Source of the DNA: Siphonodentalium dalli
Lineage: Eukaryota; Mollusca; Scaphopoda; Gadilida; Siphonodentaliidae
Length of the DNA stretch: 64,000 nucleotides
NCBI GenBank assembly: GCA_032622095.1
Contig: CP136066.1
Location: 106,661,319 to 106,725,318 of the forward strand
Reading direction: 5' to 3'
Shown: one piece after another, positions 1 through 12,000 of the stretch
How the letters are laid out: each line of letters begins with the position of its first letter
Numbering within the stretch: the stretch's first letter is position 1
Made by a program: the position numbers and the translations under genes
Notes under the pieces: model-generated
Databases searched by the model: none
What the model was told of the DNA's origin: nothing
Seen by the model: the letters and a program-made list of their open reading frames with translations, nothing else

Positions 1-455
1 TGAGTATAAGATATGACGGATGTAATGTAGCATCACCAGAATGTAATTAAACTACAGCCAGGAGTCAAGGCAAATATTATAACATCGGCATACATTGGGT
101 GGCTTACAAATCAAGGAGATATGTATTATTTACCAAGCCAAAGAAATAGAATCATCTGAAGAAATATATCAGCATCAGCAAGGAAGGTTGAGCACAGTGG
201 AATGTGATGAAATTAATTGACCATTGTACAAATGTTAACTAGCCGAACCTGTTCTAACCGAGGAGTGAATTGGTGTGAAGATCATGATAAGCAGGGTGTG
301 AAATTTGTCTTAGGGTCTGAGTGAAGTCATCCAAATAGTGATTTCATTTGTATATTCTAATCTCAATGTGCACAATTCAGGGAAAGAAATAACTAAAACA
401 CATATTTTCCAAACGGGATCCAAATTTCTTGATATATTGCTTTTGCATGCCGTCT
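1..455. other. Unassigned intergenic DNA
   Basis: AT-rich sequence with no recognisable coding exon, repeat end or RNA gene. The short open frames here have no recognisable motifs and are treated as chance. Confidence 0.5.
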
Positions 456-719
456 TTAACCCTTCCTTGACGAGCTTCCTGAAATTTTGCGAAAACCCTG
501 TGCCAATGCATTCTCTTATATATGCAAGTCACCCATGGGGAGCCTCTCAAATATAAAATAATACATTGGCCCAACTATATTTACCTTGACCTTGTAAGCC
601 AGTGCATTTTCTTAATTATGTGAGGCTCCCTATTAAAGGGAGACTCGAATATATAAAAGATTACATTGACACAGGATCTTAATGCTGCACCAGCGCAGCT
701 CCAGTCATGGAAGGATTAA
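456..719. mobile_element. TTAA-flanked miniature element, family A (copy 1)
   Basis: The ends read TTAACCCTTCC and GGAAGGATTAA in inverted orientation, with TTAA at both borders, as expected for piggyBac-type non-autonomous elements. Inside are two imperfect hairpins built on GCCAATGCATTCTCTTATAT and its complement, and a segment TTAATGCTGCACCAGCGCAGC shared with the other family A copies at 5558, 36020, 39565 and 59320. There is no coding capacity. Confidence 0.75.
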
Positions 720-1004
720 TAACTAAATGCTCCCTGATGTAGTTATTTGTAGAGATATGCAGATATTAACTCAAGTTGAATTACTGTCTGAACCTCCCCA
801 CATATGAATGTGAATTTATAGGGTGTTTCTCAGTGTTTCTCTGCATAAAATAACAGATCCCCCCCCCATACAAATGAACCATATATGCCATTCCATTCAG
901 GGATGGGTCGATTACTTTTCAATCTAACGCATTACCAATATACCTACCATTTATGCATTACAATTACTATTACCCTTACCGGTACTTCAAAAGTAATGCA
1001 TTTA

Positions 1005-1209
1005 TACAGTAATGCCCTAAATAATCGACTCCTTAACCAAAGCAGAATTATGGGTAACTTTTCAGGTTTAGTCGGAAATATAGCTTGTTGCCATTCATCG
1101 GAAAGCTCTCACAGATGAATGGCAACAAGCCATATTTCCGACTAAATCCTGAAAAGTTACCCATAATTCTGCTGTGGTTAAGGAGTTGATTATTTAGGGC
1201 ATTACTGTA
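1005..1209. mobile_element. Foldback element with TA borders, family B (copy 1)
   Basis: Almost the whole unit is a palindrome. It begins TACAGTAATGCCCTAAAT and ends with the reverse complement, with arms of roughly 95 bp around a short loop near 1110. TA borders point to a Tc1/mariner-type miniature element. Other copies are at 17258, 39143, 42105, 50868 and 56219. Confidence 0.8.
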
Positions 1210-1650
1210 CATTAACCATTACTTTCTGTGTGTTAGGTTTAAAATAAAAAACTAAAAAATGTGTTTGTTGTCTCCTTGCCTACCCAAAAATCACGCCATG
1301 AGATAATGGCAGTGGTAATTTCCCTTAAATAATATGAGACATTTTATAAGCATTATTCTTAAGGTCTACCTCCCGCAAAAATCTCACGGATTGACATTTT
1401 CAAAACTTAACAGGTCTGACAGATACTCATTTTTTGCGAAATACTGGAAAAAAGTCAATGTAAAGAAATATTGAAATAATCATCACTATTATATGTTTCC
1501 TATCTCCGAGGTAAACATGTACTCAGGTGAAAATGTTTTATGCAACAAAATTTGTTTTTCTACAGAGGAATATTTTGTCAATACTACCAGTAAGTCTTAA
1601 CTTATTATGGACTAAATATGGTAAAATTAAATATTTTACTATTCATTTAT

Positions 1651-1906
1651 TTATCCCTTTGAGTGCCAGGTCCGATTTTTGTATCAACCCATATACCCTG
1701 TGCCAATGCATTCTCTTATATATGCGAGCCGACCATAGGTCGCCTCGCATATATAAGAGAATGCATTGGCCTAACATTTTTTTTTTTTTTTTTTTTTTTT
1801 TAAAATTTTTTTTTACAATTTTAATAATTTATTCTTATATTCTATAACAGACTTATTTTGTAGGTTTAGGGCCGATGAGATCGGCCCCTGGCACTCAAAG
1901 GGTTAA
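1651..1906. mobile_element. TTAA-type miniature element with hairpin and T tract
   Basis: Starts TTATCCCTTTGAGTGCC (left TTAA mutated to TTAT) and ends GGCACTCAAAGGGTTAA. It contains one copy of the CCAATGCATTCTCTTATAT hairpin, a run of about 23 T, and the segment GGCCGATGAGATCGGCCCC that recurs at the right end of the element at 55459. Confidence 0.7.
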
Positions 1907-2136
1907 GAAGTGACTTTTGCAGTAAATAACTTTGTGTTGCCGTTTTCCAGGCATGCTACTATTTCCTGTTCTATAATTTGAATGCATGTATCTATAGTCC
2001 TTAAATTAAAACAAATGGTAAACAAGAACAGTACTTACCTATAGTTTACCGTACCTTTTTTCTTCCAATATAATGTTACATTCTTTAGGCCTAAGATAAA
2101 TGACGTCAATCTAATTTGGAATTTCCAATGTATACA

Positions 2137-2963
2137 TTTTAGCTCAATTTGACAAAGTCAAGTTTCAGCTATTGCCATGGGTTGGCGTCAGTCTGTGATC
2201 CGTCAACAATTTCCTTTAGCACACCCTACTGGTCACATCTCTCATGCGAGCATCACCAAACTTCATATGGAACTTGGGGGTAACCTCTGGATGGGAGCCT
2301 CCTATTTTTGCTGAAATTCGTTAAAATACATGGCTGCCAGTAGCCATCTTGGATTTCAAAGCTGAATCGATCGCTTCATCCTGCAGCCCCATTTATTGGA
2401 GAATTTTTGGAAAATTAACAGCCATGGATCACCTCTAAATGGGAGCTATAAAATTTGAACGATTCGTTCAAATAAATAATGTTTACAAAAAAAAAAGATT
2501 TTCGATGAAAAACATGGCCACTGGCAGCCATCTTGGATTTTGCTCTTCGCATGACTGAATACTTCGTCTGTTCGTCACCAGCAACCTTCTTGGAAAGACA
2601 CTTTCAAATGCCTACAGCTGTTTAATAACATTACTTAACAATAACAGAAACAAAATCAAGACTTGATCTCATTTTCACAAACATGGCAGATGATTTGACG
2701 ACAGTAATAGAGTGTTCATGGTCTAACCATAAGGTTGTTGTTGCTGCAATTCCTCCAGTGATGTTCTAGTTAACATTATGGTTTTACATACTTCGTCATT
2801 CTATATATACTTGCTGAATCCCAAACTTTATATATCTCTTCATGTTGACATCTAGTATTACTTAGACATTTCAACTTTCTGCATTCCTAGTCACTCCATT
2901 GACTGTAACACAAGAAATTATCCATCTCCAAGTTGAGCTACAGTGTCATTGACACTTTCATGT
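2137..2963. repeat. Dispersed repeat family C (copy 1), tandem-unit type
   Basis: Begins with TTTTAGCTCAATTTGACAAA and a short hairpin, and ends GTTGAGCTACAGTGTCATTG followed by ACACTTTCAT. The interior has diverged units with the phrase AACATGGC...CAGCCATCTTGGATTT. The same ends bound the arrays at 18125-20555, 47378-48060 and 48283-48856, so this is one family with variable numbers of internal units. No protein is encoded. Confidence 0.7.
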
Positions 2964-4132
2964 TATTATGTTATTGAGTCAGGAATAGGATAGGGCTGTG
3001 GGGGTGTCTGACAAGGGGGTGTCAACCTCAGAATCTCTATGACTGTACTTCACGCCCTACCCTCCCTTTTTTACCCAGAATTCTCATGTTTGGGAAATTC
3101 CATTTGCTGAGTCACCCATCTTCCATCTGATACATCAAGTTTTTTTTACTAACTGCTGGAAATTCCCAACCTGATACCACACCCCCCCCCCCCCCCCCCC
3201 ACCCCCTGATTTCAATTTCAGTCTTGAAGTTCATATGGCCTAAAGTATGAAAATATTCAACTTTTGGTCTAATAACAACAAATTTCACCCTAAATAAAGA
3301 TAATGCCTGGAAATTAAACTATAGGAACAATTTAAACTTATTGTTGGTCTGAAATTTCAATCTGATGTTGTGTCAGGCATGTTATTTTGGTGGCTTGTGG
3401 GGTGGCGGTGTACAACCCCCCCACCCATACATCAGAGGGTTAACAATGATTGTAATAATCCTGGAACAGATACAATATGCATATCCATTCCATGTGGATA
3501 TCCTTTCCCTCATGGTGGTTCATGGGCATACGAAAGATTATTCAAATATTCAAATCCGTCCTATGGTGACTAAGATAGAGAGCTTCAAAGTTGTTATGGA
3601 CTGAATCTATTTGTATATCCCTCGCCAAACCTCGTTTGCCGGAGTTAATAAATGAATTCATTAATCTTCCAATGCTTATATGTCTGTAAAAATAATCATG
3701 GAAAATTGTGGTCCAAATTTACTCCAGAGGCACTATTGACTTGGCATCTTCTGATTTATAGCTTGCCCTCGTATTTTTATCCTTGGCTTCTCTCGGTGTT
3801 ATGAGTGATTTGAACTAAATGGTCATCACTGGTGCTTTTTACCTTTGAATCAGGTAGTAATGCTGTGTGTAATGAACATCTGCAGTGCTAGATAGGTAAT
3901 GGTAATTACCTGTTTATCGCCTTGTAAATCTCCTTGGCTACTTCCTGATATATGTATATATATCCTCCAGCAATGGAGATCATTCTTGGCATTTTAATGT
4001 CAGCTTGCATTGTAAGCCAAGATTGTTGCTTTGTTCTTGTTTTTGATAAATTATTTTGCTAATCTTTTGTATATTGTACATCTGTGAACTTGTTTATGTT
4101 CATTTCCCTGTCCAAAATATTTATGATCTAAC
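2964..4132. repeat. Interspersed repeat with central poly-C, plus unassigned DNA
   Basis: Roughly 3050-3395 resembles 37535-37855. Both have AATTCC-rich text, a long C run (3181-3200 here), then TTGGTCTAA...AACAA and TTTCCAATCTGATG-like text ending TGTGTCA.GCATG. The C run is interrupted by one A. The rest of the interval has no recognisable feature. Confidence 0.45.
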
Positions 4133-4535
4133 TTAACCCTTTACCCAACAAACCGGCCAAAACCGGCCAAATAAAGCTTCAACAGCCTAAAATATCTTCG
4201 GTCTGTCTCAATAGAACCATACAAATATGGATATCATTGGAACCGGCTCCTTGACCACATTGTGATGGTTACAGTTATGCCCTGTGCCAATGCATTCTCT
4301 TATATACATGCGAGTCGACCATAGGTCGCCTCGCATATATAAGAGAATGCATTGGCCTAAAAAAAAACTTTTTTTTAACACTTTTTACTATTTTTTCTTA
4401 CATTCTTTAACAATTTTATAATTTTTAATGTGTTAAGCCAATGCATTCTCTTATATATGCGAGGCGACCTATGGTCGACTCGCATATATAAGAGAATGCA
4501 TTGGCACAGGGCCCTTCTGTTGGGTAAAGGGTTAA
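4133..4535 (+). mobile_element. TTAA-flanked miniature element, family D (copy 1)
   Basis: Starts TTAACCCTTTACCCAACA and ends TGTTGGGTAAAGGGTTAA, a perfect terminal inverted repeat with TTAA borders. A unique arm (CCGGCCAAAACCGGCC ... GGAACCGGCTCCTTGACCAC) is followed by two CCAATGCATTCTCTTATAT hairpins separated by an A/T-rich spacer. An almost identical copy lies in the opposite orientation at 53844-54246. Confidence 0.85.
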
Positions 4536-4630
4536 TAGGGTTCAGATACGGTGTACTCAGACTTTTATTACCGAATAATCCAATAACATTAATAGTACTA
4601 TATCAGAATATACCGCATCTGAAAAAAGCT

Positions 4631-4902
4631 TTAACCCTTCGTTTACAATGATCAAATCACTGTTATTCCTTTCTATACTAAATGGATTCTCTCACCCAGT
4701 TATAAAAAGTATACATTGGAATGGTCTATTATTCATTATGGAGGGGTGTTCAGGTAACAAAAGCAGCTGACAGACAGATAAAAAGATAATACAATATTTT
4801 GAAGGATTCATATTCTTTGGTGGGAAATGTTCAGATAATAAGTTCAACAAAAGACTTGTGTTGAAATACTCGCCAATGGGTATTTAGTATAGAAAGGGTT
4901 AA
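4631..4902. mobile_element. TTAA-flanked miniature element, family G (copy 1)
   Basis: Bordered by TTAACCCTTCG at the left and TTTAGTATAGAAAGGGTTAA at the right. Shares GTATACATTGGAATGGTCT, AAATGTTCAGATAATAAG and TTCAACAAA with the copies at 24767-24979 and 55459-55904. Non-coding. Confidence 0.65.
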
Positions 4903-5109
4903 ATATGTGGATATGATTCTGCTAATGAGAGTCAAATATCAGTGACTGCATTTCATAGCTTAACCGAGTGTTGGTTGTGGTAAAATGGCGCAGAGGTGAC
5001 CGATGTTTCCAACATCACAGATATCTCAGTTACATGTGTTTGAGCAGAAAAATGTTTTCTAAAATTTAAATTTAATTTAATTTTTTTGGGAGGCGACTAA
5101 TTAATTTAA

Positions 5110-5345
5110 TTCTTGTTAGTGCCTTCCGTTGGTAGGGTGCGCGATAACCACAACCCCCTGACATCTACCCATTGACCAATCAAATCCACGCTCAACCAAC
5201 CAAGAGTATAAAAGGACAGGCAAAATCCACATCTACCCACACCATCCTGGTCCTGATGAAGATACACTGCTATTGAAAGCGCTAGCCCATTTTTAGGACA
5301 TTCAAGTGATTGAGTACCTGCCTGGAGGATCATCCTGGCCTAATT
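5110..5345 (+). other. Promoter-like remnant with CCAAT, TATA and hammerhead-like core
   Basis: GACCAATCAAATCC, then GAGTATAAAAGGACAGGC about 40 bp later, looks like a CCAAT/TATA promoter. About 50 bp further on, CTGATGA (5253-5259) and GAAA (5275-5278) followed by GCGCTAGCCC have the order of a hammerhead ribozyme core. Pairing of the stem between them is poor, so a working ribozyme is doubtful. Such combinations occur at ends of retroelements. No body of an element is visible nearby. The 75-codon frame over it on the - strand is treated as chance. Confidence 0.3.
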
Positions 5346-5557
5346 TTCTAAAATATAGTTGAACTTTAGTTGTTATCTGTTACACTCACTGATTTGTTAC
5401 CAGTAGTTGAAGTAGATTAATTTTGGTAGGGAGCTTTGCCTTGAAAACCAGGAAGTGTTGTTTTGGACGAAATGTGCAAAATTGCACTATCAGTTAATTT
5501 TCCATAAAAATAAAGAAATTTATGTGCTCTAACTTTTCAATCAATCTCTGTGTCACC

Positions 5558-5770
5558 TTAACGCTTCAAATGAAAACCCTTTGCCAATGCATTCTCTTAT
5601 ATAAGCGAGTCTCCCATAGGGAACCTCGCATATATAAGAGAATACGTTTGCCTAACATTATTTACCTTGTAAGCCTGTGTAAGCCAGTGCATTCTCTTAT
5701 ATTTAAGAGAATATGCTGGCACAGGATCTTTAATGCTGCACTAGCGCAGCTCCCATAATGAAAGGGTTAA
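5558..5770. mobile_element. TTAA-flanked miniature element, family A (copy 2)
   Basis: TTAACGCTTCA at the left and GAAAGGGTTAA at the right. Contains the CCAATGCATTCTCTTATAT hairpin (about 5584-5651), a second shortened hairpin (about 5684-5716), and CTTTAATGCTGCACTAGCGC near the right end as in the other family A copies. Confidence 0.7.
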
Positions 5771-5900
5771 TACTGTGGTAAAAGCAGAATGGAAGGTATA
5801 TTGGCTGTGTGTAAATATTCTATACCATGGCATCCTGATGATAAATCAACAGTTATGGATAATGACAATCCATTAATTAGTTATTCTTATATACTTCCAG

Positions 5901-6018
5901 GTAGGAGAATCAGGGGCACTTAACTCCACCATATGCTGATGAATTGACCATCTGCTAGAAGAAACAAAGTCCAGGTCTCATCTCGATAATTCGAGGGGCT
6001 GGAAAAATGTATCCTTCG
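5901..6018 (+). CDS. CCDC9: CCDC9 probable first coding exon (5' UTR plus M-Y-P-S)
   Basis: A good 3' splice site (ATACTTCCAG, ending at 5900) and a good 5' splice site (TCG|GTAAGA, from 6019) bound 118 nt. An ATG at 6007 in the context GAAAAATGT opens a frame of four codons that ends in phase 0, the phase with which the exon at 17496 starts. The acceptor implies a further untranslated exon upstream, outside or unseen in the window. The assignment is indirect, because four residues cannot be matched to the family. Confidence 0.45.
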
Positions 6019-9000
6019 GTAAGAACCATTTTCATAATATATATTAATCTTTTAATAATGATGTCACTGATCTGTTTATGACATATATATGAGGTTAGAT
6101 AAGTAAGATAAGTTTGACTTCCAACAGTTCAATACTATTATTCATTGAGGTAGCTGGACATGATTTCTCAGGTCGTGGGAGGTCTGAAAAATAGGAAAAT
6201 AAGTCTCAGAGGAATGATAACTGCCAGTGTAGCCTGTGTTAACCCTTTCAGTGCCAAATCCGATTTTTGTATCAACCCATATTTCCTTGATCATTTTTCA
6301 AATTTATTGATTATAATAATGTGATACATTGATAGAGCTCTTTCCATCAATGTATCACATTATTATAATCAATAAATTTGAAAAATGATCAATGAAATAT
6401 GGGTTGATACAAAAATCGGACTTGGCACTGAAAGGCTTAAATGTGGCATTAATGGTTTGATGGTTTAATTATTTTACAAAGCTGTGAAATTCACATAAAA
6501 GTGAGTTTAGGTAACATAATCAACCGATAGACAGACAAAAAGATATCACAAGTTTTGAAGGATTCATGCTCACATAAAAGTAAAAAATGTGGATTTGTAA
6601 ATTTTAAACATGATTTTCGTATTGAGTGCAGGTCAACTCTGTGTGTTTCGCTCTAAATATCCTATTTCTGTCCTCCAAATTTTGTCATCAGCAGTTGCAA
6701 GACATTATTTTGATATTTCTACGATAACTTTTTTTCTGTGTCAATATTTCTCAGTTCTATCATAGCTCTATCAGGTAGAAGAAGCTTATTTACTGAGATT
6801 TACTACTTTTGTGTTGAAAATGGTCAATGTTAGTAAAAAACAGTTAAAATTGGGAGTTTTGTGTGCGAAACCAATGGACAAAGTAAAGACATTTGTCTGT
6901 TGACTGTGAGATAAACATGGGTGATAAGTGTGGTATCACCAGCCGTTACAAGATCGTTTTCCCTTGCTAAAATGTGATTATGTGAAAAAAGGATATGCAA
7001 TTCGTCGCAATTCTATACAAAATTTATTAACGTCATCCAGTAAATTTTATTCGAGCCTTGCTAAAGCTCAGCTCGTTTCAAATTTAGTGCACTCAGTTAA
7101 TGAATTTCATATAGAATTGCGACTCATTAGAGAACCTCTATATGCTTCGCACATTGGAAATGTCTCTTTTCTTCGCTCAGACAGGATATACTCCAACCTA
7201 GTTGTCCCCCGAAAAATTTATTTTCGGGGGGACTATAGAAACGGGCTCTGTCCGTCCGTTCGTCCGTCTGTCCATCACCACTTTTGAGTACCTTCATGGT
7301 GTAATCATCTCCTCCTACAGATTTCATCCCAGAGATTTGAAACTTCAGAATATTGTGGCCCATATATTGAAGATGTGCAACATGTATATATATGACCGGA
7401 AAAAATTATTTTTTGACAGTTATTAACCCTTTTCGACTTTTCTCAGAGTTATGGGCTTTTCGACATTTTTTATCGTTTTGTCTTTGGTTTCCGGATGATA
7501 ACTAAAGATTGGATTGTTTAATTGGAAATTCTGTTTTTTTGTGGGTCGTTCATATCAAAATACAGGTCAAGTTAGACTTTGAGTTTTGATCCAATCCTCN
7601 NNNNNNNNNNNNNNNNNNNNNNNNNNNNNNNNNNNNNNNNNNNNNNNNNNNNNNNNNNNNNNNNNNNNNNNNNNNNNNNNNNNNNNNNNNNNNNNNNNNT
7701 ATTGTAGGTATCCAAAATAGATCGGAAAATCCCAACGGAACGCCTACTCAAAGGTAGTCAATGGGCTGACTTGTCTCAATAACGGGCGTACCTTAGTACT
7801 GCAAAATAGTTCAAGGAACTTAAATTTGAGATTGCTATCGTATCGTCTGACCAAAATAATGTGAGATTGCGTTCCCTTACGGAGGGGGGGGAAGCCTTTT
7901 TATACCCCGGGATTGCGTTCCCTAGAGAGCACGCAGTACGTTCCCTACGGTCACGTGACTGCGTTCCCTCACAAGACTGCGTTCCCTTAACTGGGTACAC
8001 ACTGCGTTCCCTACTATGGGAGGTCACGCAGTGCGTTCCTAGTAACCGTATCTAATCGCGCAGTGATTTCACGAACCGGAAGTTAAGCTTCCGGATCGTG
8101 ACGTCACCAGTAAACAATGTGCTAGCAGTTACAATGAATAACATGACAAATAATATTACTTGCGCGAATAAAATAATGATATATAACGAACCAATGTTTC
8201 CAAACGGGTGATATTATGAATGAGGCGAAGGGTTGATAGTGTGAACAAAAAACGAAATGAAATGACGCGCTGATAAACGAAAGATGAAAACCTAACTTTG
8301 TTACACCATCCCCCCTTTAAAGAAAAATTGTTCGACCGCGAACTTAACTTAAACGATATATAAACTGAACGGAAATGAGAAATAATTATTTGCTCTTGGT
8401 GCCAGCCATCTACTCTTCTCGTTTTCTTTTCATCGAAAGATCCAACGGTTTCCTACCCTCAGGTTTCCTGGTAGTGTTATCTGTTTGACTTGCCCGTGAA
8501 ACCTCGATCTTTACCTCGGGGTCTCGAAACCAGGTTTCGTTAAGAGAATATGTCCTCCCATCTGCCAACCTCGCACTCTCCACCTTTTTAATGCAAAGGT
8601 ATCCATAAGGAATGAAACGCCTCCTATAGTTCTCCAGATGTGCCCGTGCTCCAGTACGAGTCGCTCGTAGTAGTTGGGGCAGTGTGGCCTTCCATGTACA
8701 TGGAAGGCGCCCCCGATGAATAAAAATCGAGGGTCTGAACTTAATTGTACATGGAGAATGGCTCTGGTAGCGTGATGTTCGGGTCCATTTTAAGTTTGAA
8801 CTTTTCCTGAACCTTCTGCGGATGGTACATTTCTGGCTCGCTATCCGCCTGCGTGCCTGCATCACTTCCCCGATATCTGATCTCCGTTTGGGTCATGATT
8901 GATTCTTTCTGCGGCATGACTGGGATGCACACCGTGACTGGTCTTGCTCTGGTAGATAAATCTAATGGCTGATCAACCGATGAAGGGGTAATTGTTGTTG

Positions 9001-12000
9001 TCACCGCTCCTGAGGGAATAACCAAGTTCACATCACAGTTATTCGCACCATTCCGGACCTCACTCAGAGGAGTAATCTTGCTCATCAGGTCGGATTCATC
9101 CGGGAAGTTAACATTAATGGCCTCCAGAGCTTCCAAGAAGTCAGCCGCCATAACGTCCTCTGAGAGTCCTGAGTCATGTACAACCGGATTCTTGGGTATT
9201 TCTGCCAGAAAAATATTTGGGTCAAAGATTGGCGAATTGACCGCTGATGGGTAGCAGGATGGTCTATGTTGGGCGAATTCCAGGTAACCGCTGGACAATC
9301 CAGCCCTGGGTCTGATACCAGTGTATCGGGAGCTGGTTTTCTTGGTTGCCACTACATGACTTGGCTTGTCAAATTTTATCGACACCGTCTCTGTCGTCAC
9401 CTTCCGTTCTCGATCAGTTGATGCCCTGCTGGTGACCATCGCTCTTGGTGTTGCAACTCTGATCTGGGATTTGATCCTTGGGTATGCATTCCTTGCCTCT
9501 CTATCACGGCCTCTTCTGCTACTCTCGCCATCGCCTCTGTCTCTATCATTCCTGTTATTGTCCCTCTCCCGTGTCATTTCCCGATCAATCGCTTTCTTCG
9601 TGATGTTGTGCTGTTTTTTCAAGGTGATGCGCCACTGACGTAACGCCTCCCCTCTGCCACCTTGTACGTGCAGAACGGACATCCGACTGTTTCCCCATGG
9701 GCATCTCGGTGGTGTCGGCTCCGCTGTTTTCTGGTGATGAATTTCCGGTTACAATCCCAACATTGAAAACTCTTCGGTTGGTTTCGCTCTTGCTGACATC
9801 TGGGAAAATAAAAAAAAAATGTTTCTTTCAGCTATAGTGCCTAATGGGCTGCGCCCTTAAAGGCATATCCCTTAAAATTATTGGGACCGCGTTACCGTTT
9901 TAGAGGACCCGGTATGAACCAACGCTTTGCCCTTCCTTTGAATTCTTTCAATCTGTCAGCGTGTACTACCCTAGAATTGAATTTTGCCCCTCTCTTGATC
10001 CTATATAGAACATCTGTTAGAGTTTCAATGATAGTATATGGTCCATCAAACTTTTTTGCAAGTTTTCGTGAAAGCCCCTTTTCCCACATGAGTGACTCTA
10101 AGTAACACCATGTCGCCTACTTTCAATTTTATTTTATCGTCGCTGCGAGTTCTTATGTCATATTGTCGTTTCTGTCTGTCGCTGGCATGTTTCATATTGT
10201 TGCGTGCTATGTCATGTATTTTCTCCAGTTTATTTTTGGAGTCTCTCAATATACTCCGGGGACATCGGCCTGTCCTGCTTCATTGTAAAGTCCATATTGT
10301 CCAATTGTCCGCGGGTATAAAAGGTCAACTGGCATGTCAGGTTCTCTGCCCATCATCATCATACATGGTGTGTACCCTGTGCTGTCATGCACTGATGTTC
10401 GGTATGCAAACATCATCTGTATGTGTTCCCAATCTCGCTGTATTTCTGGAGATATATTTACTGAGCATGTCCTTTAAGCGTACGATTCTGGCGTTCTACA
10501 AGTCCATCGGAACGAGGGTGAAATGGAGTCGTACGAGTTTTGTCAATGTTTAAAAGTTTGCACAAATGCTGAAATACATTACTTTTCAAACTGTCTGCCT
10601 TGATCGGTATGTATTTGTAAAGGTATACCCCAACGACTAATGAACTGTTTGAGGAATATGTCAGCAATCGGTATGGCCTCCTGATTAGGCATGGGATATG
10701 CTTCTGCCCACCACGTGTAATAATCCATAATGACCAGAATGTACCGATTCCCCTCTCTAGTTTTTGGAAGTGGACCCGTTATATCGATTGCAACCCGTTC
10801 CATAGGTGCGCCCACCAAATACTGTTTCATTGGTCCCTTGAGCATCTGACCCGGCTTCCTCTTCTGACATTCTGGGCATTTCTGCACATAAGTATGGGAC
10901 ATGTTAAAATACCCTGTCCCAGTAAAATCGGTCACGTATGCGACCCGTGAGGCGATTTGTACCCATATGTCCTCCCATGGGGATCCATATGAAGCATTTT
11001 CAAGACTTCTTGCTGCCAACATGTTGGCAGTATCAATTGCCATTATATCTCATCTCGGTTTTCATCCACCCACTTTCGGTATAATACTCCATCACGCAAT
11101 TCTATTCGGTTCCATTGTGCCCAATATGTCTTGGTTCTACGCGATAGCATTGAAATATGTCCCCACCGGGGTTTCTCAATGCCTTGTCCCTTCCACTCAA
11201 CTATTTTCCCCAGGTCCTTGTCATTGGCCTGAGCCTCTCGTATTTCTGTTGGGGTTCTTCCCCGCTATCCATGCCTGAGCAGTTGAATTCTGGTGGTTGA
11301 GAGCTCACATTGGATGGCTTTGTTTTTTGTCTCGTCACCATGTTAATGCTTTTCTTTACTTTCCTCGCATTGACAGTCACTTTTAATCACATCTCTTCTC
11401 ATTAAATTCTCACACTTCGTACATTCTGTACATGGTCTTAATCGTGACAGCCCATCTGCATTGGCATGTAATTTGCTCCGGACGGTGGCTGAATTGTAAA
11501 ATCGTTATGTCTCCAGAATGTTTATCCATCGGGCCACTTGTCCCTCCGGATTCTTGAACTTCCGTAGCCAATTCAAAGCTCCATGATCGCTCCTGACTAC
11601 AAACTTTGTATTAAATATGTATGTGTGAAAGTGTCGTACTGCATCTACAATTGCTAATAACTCCTTCCGTGTTACACCATATGAGCGTTCGGGTTTAGAT
11701 AGGGTCCGGCTATAATAAGCCACTGCATGTTCCCCATCTTCATGCACTTGGGACAACACTGCCCCGATCGCATCCTGTGAGGCATCTGTATCGACAATAA
11801 ATGGTTTGGATAGGTCTGGGTATCTTAAGATCGGCTCTTTTATAAGGGTTGCCTTTAATGTCTGAAATGCGTCTTCACATTCCTTCGTCCATACAAACTT
11901 GGTATCTTTCTCAGTCAATTTATGGAGTGGCTTCGCTATTTTTGCAAAATTGCGAATGTGTCTCCGGTAGTATGAGCACAAGCCCAAAAAAACTACGGAC

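Noticed and set aside
6928..7287. 119-codon frame MWYHQPLQDRFPLL...
   Set aside because: Runs from unassigned intron into a GTCC-type repeat, has no motif and no splice sites. Not a CCDC9 exon.
7861..8055. 64-codon + strand frame across the LTR motif array
   Set aside because: Created by the repeated TGCGTTCCCT motif. Wrong strand for the element and no motif.
8410..9820. Accessory ORF as an envelope gene
   Set aside because: No signal peptide, no membrane segment, no cysteine-rich ectodomain. Zinc finger and basic tail point to the nucleus.
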